Shown here one piece after another: positions 45,849 through 51,944 of a stretch of DNA of 51,944 nt (positions are counted from its first letter, which is position 1; each line of letters begins with the position of its first letter). Position numbers and translations under genes: made by a program. The notes below the pieces were generated by a model, which was not told where the DNA came from, searched no databases, and saw only the letters and a list, made by a program, of their open reading frames with translations. The DNA comes from Christensenella sp. UBA3700 (GTDB lineage: Bacteria > Bacillota > Clostridia > Christensenellales > UBA3700): the NCBI GenBank assembly GCA_002372775.1, contig DFIJ01000059.1, positions 1 to 51,944 on the forward strand. The letters are read 5' to 3'.

Positions 45849-48215
45849 ATGAGAAAAACAATTAGAAGATTTACATTTTTGTTTATAGTTAGTTTTTGCG
45901 TGATGGCTATATTTTGTTGTTATCGCATCTATAATAATAATTGCAAATATCAATTAATAATTAGTGATACAAATATTAGCGTTTCATATACTCCTGTCGA
46001 GAGTATTCTTTATGATAAATTGTCATATGAAAAACTATTAGATATTTATCAAAAGAATACAGCATTCTTGGACAGGGACGATATAGATGTTAATCAAAAG
46101 GATGTATTTATTCTAGAGAGAATAGAGGATTCTGAAAATTATGATATTGTCAACTCAAGTATTATAGATAGTATGTATGACCAATTTGATGGTTTTTATA
46201 AACAATTGACGGATGCGGAAAAAACTTTTATTATCAAGCATCCTTTTTTAAGTACAAAAATGTTTTTAGATGCTATGACTGCTAGAGACAATACTCATTT
46301 ATTCTATACTAATGAAAATAGATATAGTCAAGATAACGCAGATGCTTTTAGACATAGTTATTGGAATGCTCTTATGACAAAACATGTGGGGGTCGAATAT
46401 GCAAAGGAATTCGCTGATATACATGAAGAGAATCCAAATTCCCAAGGAATTGATAAAGAAATGGATTTGTATAATAACGAACAAGGAAGAAATTTAGGGA
46501 TAGAATTTCAAAATTTAGAAGATGATGAATTAGCAAAGAAAGTTTTATCAAGAGTATCTTTCGGTCATATGAAAAGAATAGTTAATGATGCATTAGTTAG
46601 TACAACACGTGAAGGACTAATAATAGAATATGTGTATGATTACACAAATCTTGATGATAGTTCTGTTAGAATTAATGATGTGCTTCTTGAAATAGAGGGA
46701 AGTTTTTCTTTAGATTCAGAAATAAATGGTAAAGATGTTGTTGAGTTAGGGCAAAGAGCCTTTAGTAATCAAAAAGAAATGCTATTCTGTACATTGCCAG
46801 ATACGATAAACGACATAGGTAGTGAATGTTTTATTGGCTGTGAAAAACTCGCACGTGTATATGCAAATAATACAAATGTAACCATACTAAAAAATAGAGC
46901 TTTTTATGCAGGGAAAAACTATATTGTGTGTTTGCCTAATGGAATAGAAATGATAGGAGAGAATGCTCTAGAGGGCACATTTCCAAGAAAATCAAATTTA
47001 TCAGTAATTGATATTTCTGATGTGGTATATGTAGGTAAGGAAGCATTTAAAGATGCTGATATTGCAAGAATGGAGATTCCGTCAACTATTGTTAGAATTG
47101 GTGATAGGGCATTTCAAAATTCAAATCCAGATAGAGTTTTATGTCTTTCTGATAAGGTAGAGGTTATAGGTGATAGCGCATTTAGTATGACTGATTTAAG
47201 TTGCATATATGTTGAGTATTCTAGTAAGCCTTCAAGATGGTCAAATTCATGGAATTCGAGCAATTACCCTGTTATATGGGATACAAAATTTTCTAGTGAT
47301 AAATCGTACATTAAGTATGTTTCTAAATCTGCAAATAGTATACAAAATATTGATAGTAGTACAAAAATTCCAAATCCCACCAGAAGAGGTTATTCATTTG
47401 AAGGATGGTATGCGGCTCCAGATTTTTCAGGGGATGCATATTATGATATTCTTAAAGCACCAAATGGTATGCTTCATGCAAAATGGGTGGAAAAGTCTTC
47501 TGATTCTTGTATAACAGAAGGTTCTTTAATAACACTAGCAGATGGCACAAAAACTGCAGTAGAGAACCTAACTGGAGATGAAGAACTATTAGTATGGGAT
47601 ATGTTAAATGGTACATTTACTTCAGCCCCTATATTGTTCATAGATTCAGAAGAAACAACAACATATGATGTAATAACACTAACATTCTCTGATAGTACAC
47701 AAGTAGAAGTAATAGATGAGCATGCTTTCTTTGATACTACTTTGAATAAATATGTGTTTTTAAGAAATGATGCTTCACAGTATATAGGACATTATTTCAA
47801 GAAACAATCTTATGATTTAAATAACAATATGATATTGTCAGATGTTCAATTATTGGATGTTACAATTACGCAACAAGTAACAACGGCTTACTCGCCAGTA
47901 ACATATGGGCACTTATGCTATTATGTCAATGGTATGTTATCTATGCCTGGTAATACAGAGAGTTTCATAAACATCTTTGATGTAGATTCTACAACAATGT
48001 CATATGATCAAGCATCAATGGCACAAGATATATCTATATATGGACTATATACATATGAAGAATTTAATAACATTATTCCAATACCAGAATTTATATTTGA
48101 CGCATTTAATGGTCAATACCTTAAAATTGCAATAGGTAAGGGTGCTACGACTCCGGAAAAAATATACAATCTAATATACAAATATATAAGATATCTTGCG
48201 TTCAGTGTTGAATAA
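45849..48215 (+). CDS. Composite surface protein: DUF6973-like + leucine-rich repeats + InlB repeat + Hint domain
   Basis: 788-aa exported protein. Residues 1-24 are a signal or anchor helix. Residues about 145-215 contain DAFRHSYWNALMTKHVG, IHEENP and MDLYNNEQGR, resembling the DUF6973 domain known from secreted toxin-type proteins; His169, His192/Glu193, Asp206 and Asn209/210 could form an active or metal site (inference). Residues 285-455 are BspA-type LRRs, and 505-546 an InlB-type module (RRGYSFEGWYAAPDFSGDAY). From Cys554 a Hint (hedgehog/intein) domain runs CITEGSLITLADGTKTAVEN, VIDEHAFF (His625) and YGHLCYYVNGML (Asn694), then a tail of about 94 aa. The ATG at 45837 abuts AGAGG; the ATG at 45849 has better spacing and a cleaner signal. 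Confidence 0.75.
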   Translation: MRKTIRRFTFLFIVSFCVMAIFCCYRIYNNNCKYQLIISDTNISVSYTPVESILYDKLSYEKLLDIYQKNTAFLDRDDIDVNQKDVFILERIEDSENYDIVNSSIIDSMYDQFDGFYKQLTDAEKTFIIKHPFLSTKMFLDAMTARDNTHLFYTNENRYSQDNADAFRHSYWNALMTKHVGVEYAKEFADIHEENPNSQGIDKEMDLYNNEQGRNLGIEFQNLEDDELAKKVLSRVSFGHMKRIVNDALVSTTREGLIIEYVYDYTNLDDSSVRINDVLLEIEGSFSLDSEINGKDVVELGQRAFSNQKEMLFCTLPDTINDIGSECFIGCEKLARVYANNTNVTILKNRAFYAGKNYIVCLPNGIEMIGENALEGTFPRKSNLSVIDISDVVYVGKEAFKDADIARMEIPSTIVRIGDRAFQNSNPDRVLCLSDKVEVIGDSAFSMTDLSCIYVEYSSKPSRWSNSWNSSNYPVIWDTKFSSDKSYIKYVSKSANSIQNIDSSTKIPNPTRRGYSFEGWYAAPDFSGDAYYDILKAPNGMLHAKWVEKSSDSCITEGSLITLADGTKTAVENLTGDEELLVWDMLNGTFTSAPILFIDSEETTTYDVITLTFSDSTQVEVIDEHAFFDTTLNKYVFLRNDASQYIGHYFKKQSYDLNNNMILSDVQLLDVTITQQVTTAYSPVTYGHLCYYVNGMLSMPGNTESFINIFDVDSTTMSYDQASMAQDISIYGLYTYEEFNNIIPIPEFIFDAFNGQYLKIAIGKGATTPEKIYNLIYKYIRYLAFSVE

Positions 48216-48245
48216 ATAACATTTGTTAATAATAGATTCGAGTAA

Positions 48246-48279
48246 AAATACGACGATGTTTAAATGCATCGTCGTATTT
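48246..48279. terminator. Bidirectional terminator between the Hint protein and DUF4364 genes
   Basis: AAATACGACGATG (48246-48258) and CATCGTCGTATTT (48267-48279) form a 13-bp stem with an 8-nt loop. A-rich left and T-rich right flanks can serve both convergent genes. Confidence 0.85.
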
Positions 48280-48300
48280 GTTTTCAATGTTATTTTGTAT

Positions 48301-48822
48301 TTATACATCAATTAGATTTTCATAAATGCCTTCGTATATAGTTGCGGCTTTTTCAGACCAGTTGTTGTAAATCCATTTTGCTTTTTGTTTTGTTTGAACA
48401 ACGATCTTTAAATCTAATAGGGTATATGCAGAACTTTCAATCTTTAAAGATACTGTGTATGTACCATCAGCGTTTTTAGAGTAATCTGCAATATATTCTT
48501 GTTTCTTTCTATAATTGATTCTGTTCTTTTTAATGTTTGCTGAAATCTCTTCTCTTATTGTAATAGGGATTTCTGTGTAGAAATTAGATAAACCTTCTTT
48601 GCTTGTGATTGTGATTGCATATTGAGGCTCTGCATTCTTCTTTGCAACATTAACTAATTGACCAGTTTTGATAAGATCACTAAAAGCTTCTCTAAAATTA
48701 AAAACGGGAAGCCAGTTATTTTCAACGACTAAATCGTTTATAACTTGCTCCTTCATAGGGAACTCCATCTGGTCAAAGATGTAGAGTATTATTAATTTTT
48801 CAACTTTTGGATCTAAAGGCAT
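48301..48822 (-). CDS. DUF4364 family winged-helix-like protein
   Basis: The 173-aa protein begins PKVEKLIILYIFDQMEFPMK and continues VINDLVVENNWLPVFNFREA, a winged-helix-like start typical of DUF4364, with a beta-rich C-terminal half (YTVSLKIESSAYTLLDLKIV). It is widespread in Clostridia and presumed to be a DNA-binding regulator; its target is unknown. The gene starts 2 nt after the stop of the HPr-like gene on the minus strand and is likely co-transcribed with it. Confidence 0.78.
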   Translation of the reverse strand: MPLDPKVEKLIILYIFDQMEFPMKEQVINDLVVENNWLPVFNFREAFSDLIKTGQLVNVAKKNAEPQYAITITSKEGLSNFYTEIPITIREEISANIKKNRINYRKKQEYIADYSKNADGTYTVSLKIESSAYTLLDLKIVVQTKQKAKWIYNNWSEKAATIYEGIYENLIDV

Positions 48823-48824
48823 TA

Positions 48825-49055
48825 CTATTTAACAATAAATGGCTTAATTTCGTTAATTAATTCATCGCAATCGTTAGCATAGATTTCAAGAACTACAGGC
48901 TTGTTTAAATCTAATGAGAAAATACCTAGTAAAGACTTTGCATCTACTACATATCTTCCGCTTCTTAAATCCATTTCATAATCATACTTTGAAATAGTTC
49001 CAACGAAATTTTTAACGCTATCTGTTGTGTTTAATAATATAATGATTGACTTCAT
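48825..49055 (-). CDS. HPr-like (Crh-like) protein lacking the phosphocarrier His
   Basis: The 76-aa protein aligns with HPr from TISKYDYEMDL through GRYVVDAKSLLGIFSLDL. Ser41 in DAKSLLG occupies the position of HPr Ser46, the site used by HPr kinase. The N-terminal active-site motif (GIHARP around His15 in HPr) is replaced by NTTDSVKNFV, with Thr10 at the His position. It therefore cannot carry phosphate for the PTS, but it could be a regulatory partner like Bacillus Crh; that role is inference. The gene sits upstream of DUF4364 on the minus strand, and GGAG precedes the ATG. Confidence 0.8.
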   Translation of the reverse strand: MKSIIILLNTTDSVKNFVGTISKYDYEMDLRSGRYVVDAKSLLGIFSLDLNKPVVLEIYANDCDELINEIKPFIVK

Positions 49056-49087
49056 GTTTTAGAAACTCCTTATCTCGCATATAAATT

Positions 49088-49116
49088 ATTATATATTAAC
49101 GAAAAATTAAAAGCAA
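49088..49116 (-). promoter_or_regulatory. Promoter of the HPr-like/DUF4364 pair
   Basis: Minus strand: TTGCTT (49111-49116), 17-bp spacer, TATAAT (49088-49093). Confidence 0.7.
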
Positions 49117-49121
49117 CGAGC

Positions 49122-49138
49122 AAAATATTGTATATTTT
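49122..49138. repeat. Inverted repeat between two divergent promoters
   Basis: AAAATAT-TGT-ATATTTT has 7-bp arms and lies between the -35 boxes of the divergent promoters at 49088-49116 (-) and 49147-49175 (+). It could be a shared operator, but the region is very AT-rich. Confidence 0.35.
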
Positions 49139-49146
49139 ATTAATTG

Positions 49147-49175
49147 TTGCAATTTAAACATTCTTTCGATAAAAT
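49147..49175 (+). promoter_or_regulatory. Promoter of the 237-aa orphan gene
   Basis: TTGCAA (49147-49152), 17-bp spacer, TAAAAT (49170-49175). GAGGTG at 49184-49189 precedes the ATG at 49195. Confidence 0.6.
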
Positions 49176-49194
49176 AAATACTTGAGGTGAGTAG

Positions 49195-49908
49195 ATGCCA
49201 AGTAAGAACGTTACCCAAGCATATTCTTTGATTAGTGAAAGAGGAAAAACAATGATGAATTCAAAGTTCATCATGTCTAGCAATTGCATTTCAAGTATAT
49301 TAAAAACAATTGCATCTATTCCTGTTTTAACTAACTACTTAATCAAGTGTTCTCAAGATTTTTCGTTTGATCAAGTTATGGATAGGGCAACATCAACATC
49401 TAAGTTTACTTTACCTGCTCAACAAAAAGAAATCGTAGCTTTTGTTACTGAACTTTTATACAAATTTGATAGAAAAGATATCGATTTAACAAAGTTTATC
49501 AAGATTTATTATCCTTCAAAGAATTTTGAAGCAAGTTATAAGATGTTTACTCAAGATATCATTCTACCATATATTATGGCTTTCAACGGAATCGTTAGAG
49601 AAGAGGAAACAAAGGATATTCACTTAAGTGATGTTGCACAAGCTCCTGCTCATGCAGCTAAGACTCAAGCAACACAATATATTCTTGCTTTAACAGAACT
49701 TGTAACAAATGATAACAACTTAAAAGATGAACTTAGAGATGATTATCTTTTAATGCTTGAAGGATTCTTATATTCATTTGAATTAAATAGAACAAAGATG
49801 ATAAAAGTTGTATGGACAGGATTGAAATCCGTTATGGCACAATATAAGCCAGCTGTTTCATATATAGCAGCTATAGAGAAAATCCTAGCAACGTATGCAT
49901 TAATTTAA
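49195..49908 (+). CDS. Helical cytosolic protein of unknown function
   Basis: The 237-aa protein has no signal peptide or strong membrane helix. It reads as amphipathic helices throughout (VTELLYKFDRKDIDLTKFIK, DDYLLMLEGFLYSFEL), with short hydrophobic segments (IASIPVLTNYL). I do not recognise a family, motif or catalytic residues. GAGGTG lies 5 nt upstream of the ATG, and the codon use resembles its neighbours, so it is a real gene. It stands alone, divergent from the HPr-like gene and convergent with dgt, with its own promoter and terminator. Confidence 0.7.
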   Translation: MPSKNVTQAYSLISERGKTMMNSKFIMSSNCISSILKTIASIPVLTNYLIKCSQDFSFDQVMDRATSTSKFTLPAQQKEIVAFVTELLYKFDRKDIDLTKFIKIYYPSKNFEASYKMFTQDIILPYIMAFNGIVREEETKDIHLSDVAQAPAHAAKTQATQYILALTELVTNDNNLKDELRDDYLLMLEGFLYSFELNRTKMIKVVWTGLKSVMAQYKPAVSYIAAIEKILATYALI

Positions 49909-49920
49909 TAGAAACAAAAA

Positions 49921-49964
49921 GGGGCTGCTAAGATTATTTGTTTCTTAACAGCCCCAATTTTTTT
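49921..49964. terminator. Bidirectional terminator between the orphan gene and dgt
   Basis: GGGGCTGCTAAGA (49921-49933) pairs with TCTTAACAGCCCC (49943-49955) with one C-A mismatch, 9-nt loop. It is preceded by AAAAA and followed by a T run that includes the dgt stop. Confidence 0.9.
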
Positions 49965-50979
49965 AATCTGACCAACATGTTGGAACATATATATCTTTAA
50001 ATTTTCGAACACAATACTGATCTGTAAATGAAGATAAATAGTCCGCAACAATTCTTTTTTCTGAATAAGTTCCAAGAAGTGATCTATTAAATTCTGGAAG
50101 CTCATCAATATGTCTCATATAGTGATCGAATAGATGAGAGAACATATCTTTTGCTTTTTGTTCTTGAGGCTTAGCTTTCTTGTTTAAATATACATTCGCA
50201 AACATAAATTCATGAAGTTTTGTTGTTGCCTCTAGGAATTCATCGGATTGCTTGATATATGGTTTTCCGTCACTAGTTTCAAGCATATCAAGAATTAAAT
50301 TATTAATTCTTTCTGATTTGGAATGACCAAGAACTTCGCAGCAATCTTTTGGTAAATCATCTTCTGTTAGAATCTTACCTGTAATGGCATCTTCGATGTC
50401 GTGGTTAATGTATGCAAATCTATCTGCGTATTTAACAATTTCGCTCTCTAGAGTTTCTGGTGTATCTGTATATTTTTGATTATGAACAACAATAGCATGT
50501 CTTGTTTCATATGTAAGATTTAATCCACTGCCATCATTTTCAAGAATATCTACAACTCTTAAGCTTTGTTGAGCATGGTTAAAGCCGCCTTCATCTTTTA
50601 ATTTCTCGTTTAGAACTTGTTCTCCTGCATGGCCAAATGGAGTATGACCTAAATCGTGGCCAAGAGCAGCAGCTTCAACTAAATCTTCGTTTAGTCTTAA
50701 AGCTCTTGCTATGGTTCTACCGATTTGAGCAACCTCAAGAGTGTGAGTAAGTCTTGTTCTATAGTGATCTCCCTCTGGGGATAAAAAAACTTGTGTCTTA
50801 TGCTTTAATCTACGGAAGGCTTTACTGTGAATTATCTTATCTCTATCTCTTTGGTATTCTCCACGTACCATGCATTCATCGATAGGGTGTAATCTTCCTT
50901 TAGATGCAGAAGATAATTGAGCAAACTCGCTAAAAGTTCTTTTTTCTTGTTCGTAAATAAATTCTTTATAATTTTTCAT
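49963..50979 (-). CDS. dgt: dGTPase-like HD-domain deoxynucleotide triphosphohydrolase
   Basis: Hydrolyses dGTP or other dNTPs to the nucleoside and triphosphate, tuning the dNTP pool. The 338-aa protein has the HD metal site: THTLEVAQIGRTIARALRL (first His), ALGHDLGHTPFGHAGE (His-Asp) and EIVKYADRFAYINHDIEDA (last Asp). DRDKIIHSKAFRRLKHKTQV is the family segment before it. The length matches the short, cytosolic type found upstream of dnaG in Bacillota, but here it is divergent from dnaG. The -10 box is 6 nt from the ATG, and GAGGT occupies that gap, so the SD-like sequence may be outside the mRNA. Confidence 0.92.
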   Translation of the reverse strand: MKNYKEFIYEQEKRTFSEFAQLSSASKGRLHPIDECMVRGEYQRDRDKIIHSKAFRRLKHKTQVFLSPEGDHYRTRLTHTLEVAQIGRTIARALRLNEDLVEAAALGHDLGHTPFGHAGEQVLNEKLKDEGGFNHAQQSLRVVDILENDGSGLNLTYETRHAIVVHNQKYTDTPETLESEIVKYADRFAYINHDIEDAITGKILTEDDLPKDCCEVLGHSKSERINNLILDMLETSDGKPYIKQSDEFLEATTKLHEFMFANVYLNKKAKPQEQKAKDMFSHLFDHYMRHIDELPEFNRSLLGTYSEKRIVADYLSSFTDQYCVRKFKDIYVPTCWSD

Positions 50980-50985
50980 ACCTCA

Positions 50986-51014
50986 ATTGTATAAATATAA
51001 TTTATAGGTGTCAA
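50986..51014 (-). promoter_or_regulatory. Promoter of dgt, 6 nt from the ATG
   Basis: Minus strand: TTGACA (51009-51014), 17-bp spacer, TACAAT (50986-50991), then TGAGGT and the ATG at 50979. The predicted start site coincides with the ATG. Confidence 0.6.
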
Positions 51015-51141
51015 TGCTGTTAATAGGTCTAGTCTTATTTTTGGGACATTTGAAGGCTATAAAATAGAAAAAAATAATTTTTAAAAATATTTTAGGAATT
51101 AAAGGGTTATATTGCGTATATATTTGTGCAAGGGGTAAAAA

Positions 51142-51944
51142 ATGGACGAGTATTCGCAATTTATTGAAGAATTAAAGAGAAAAGCAACGATAGTAGATGT
51201 GGCAAGTAAATACACGCAGCTTGTAAGAAGGGGTGCGCGTATTATGGCGTGCTGTCCACTTCACGTAGAAAAGACTCCATCGTTCTGTTTATATGAGAAT
51301 ACAAACTCATATTATTGCTTTGGATGTCATGCAGCAGGTGATTCAATAAAACTTGTAGAAGAAATGGAAAGAACAGACTTTAAAGGTGCTGTTGAAATCC
51401 TTGCTCAAAGATATGGCATGGAAGTTCCAACTTTCAAAAAGGGAGATATGGAATCTTTGGCTGCCTTAAAGAAGAAAAAAGATAGATTGTATGAATTAAT
51501 GAAAGATGCAGCAAATCATTATTATACAAATCTAATGTCACCAAAAGGTGAAAAGGCTAGAGAATACCTTGCCGGCAGAGGTTTATCTATAGAAACAATT
51601 AAGAAGTTCGGGCTTGGTTATGCTGTAGATTCTACCGATTTGGTTAAGTTCTTAAAATCTAAAGGTTATACATACGAAGAAATGTCTGATGCAAGAGTTG
51701 CTTTTAAAGGAAGTAAAGGCGAATTCTATGATCCACAAAGTGAAAGATTTATAACACCTATCGTAGATAAACTAGGCCATGTTATTGCTTTTGGTGGAAG
51801 AGTTGTATTAAACGTAGATCATACTGTTAAAAAATATTACAACTCAATGGAATCAGATATTTATCATAAGACAAATGAATTATTTGCAGCCAACATAGTA
51901 AAAGGAATTAATCCAAGAGTTAAAGATATTATCTTAGTAGAAGG
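51142..51944 (+). CDS. dnaG: DNA primase, 3' part beyond the window
   Basis: Synthesises RNA primers at the replication fork. The visible 267 codons start MDEYSQFIEELKRKATIVDV. They contain the CHC2 zinc-binding domain (Cys38, His41, Cys59, Cys62; MACCPLHVEKTPSFCLYENT and YYCFGCHAAGDSIKLVEEM) and most of the catalytic N-domain (ITPIVDKLGHVIAFGGRV). The window ends at DIILVEG, the first motif of the TOPRIM domain. AAGGGG lies before the ATG. In Bacillota rpoD normally follows. No clear promoter could be assigned in the 162-bp gap to dgt. Confidence 0.96.
   Translation, partial: MDEYSQFIEELKRKATIVDVASKYTQLVRRGARIMACCPLHVEKTPSFCLYENTNSYYCFGCHAAGDSIKLVEEMERTDFKGAVEILAQRYGMEVPTFKKGDMESLAALKKKKDRLYELMKDAANHYYTNLMSPKGEKAREYLAGRGLSIETIKKFGLGYAVDSTDLVKFLKSKGYTYEEMSDARVAFKGSKGEFYDPQSERFITPIVDKLGHVIAFGGRVVLNVDHTVKKYYNSMESDIYHKTNELFAANIVKGINPRVKDIILVE

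Noticed and set aside
47209..47514. 101-codon second frame inside the Hint-domain gene
   Set aside because: It overlaps LRR/InlB coding sequence in frame 0, and the peptide has no motif; not a frameshifted second gene.

Overview
This is an AT-rich window with Gram-positive (Bacillota) character, most likely from an anaerobic, gut-type member of the Clostridia or a relative. The gene order yicC-gmk-rpoZ-coaBC-priA-def-fmt-rsmB-rlmN-rsgA-rpe // rpmB-asp23-fakA-recG is the classic Bacillota housekeeping block. HPr kinase/phosphorylase, DUF4364, DUF3877 and DUF4186 proteins, BspA-type leucine-rich repeat surface proteins and a Hint-domain surface protein fit the same picture. TGA is used as a stop, so the genetic code is standard. 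No tRNA, rRNA, CRISPR array, transposase or phage gene was recognised.

Layout. 1-2407: the end of a zinc macrodomain protein-ADP-ribose hydrolase, a PAS protein and a pair of TrkA-type K+ regulatory proteins. 2436-14495: two giant surface proteins (a BspA-type LRR lipoprotein on + and a five-module lipoprotein/TM protein on -) flank a compact minus-strand folate operon, folC-folE-folP-folBK. 14641-18636: a COG2426 membrane protein, then prmA-rsmE-mtaB-hinT. 18690-20557: DUF3877, DUF4186 and YgjP-like proteins, then rpsU. 20571-25576: DNA repair genes ogg, pcrA and ligA. 25606-35988: the long housekeeping operon from yicC to rpe, with many 1-8 bp gene overlaps. 36008-45080: rpmB (minus), then asp23-fakA-recG-uvrC, a HAD phosphatase, hprK, a small charged protein and a membrane protein. 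45099-48279: accessory region with a probable decayed gene, a small membrane-anchored protein and a composite DUF6973-like/LRR/InlB/Hint surface protein. 48301-51944: DUF4364 and an HPr-like protein lacking the catalytic His (minus), an orphan 237-aa protein (+), dgt (minus), and the first part of dnaG (+), which runs off the right edge.

Three themes stand out. First, several genes (ogg, uvrC, dgt, nearly also pcrA and the HAD gene) have a -10 box 6-10 nt before the ATG, implying leaderless or near-leaderless mRNAs, mostly for DNA repair and nucleotide-pool functions. Second, the Hint-domain surface protein combines a DxFRH/HE/MDLxNN domain with LRRs and a potential self-processing domain. 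Third, hprK occurs about 5 kb from a Crh-like HPr homologue that keeps the regulatory Ser but not the phosphocarrier His. Gene calls rest on reading motifs and remembered family features; no database search was run.
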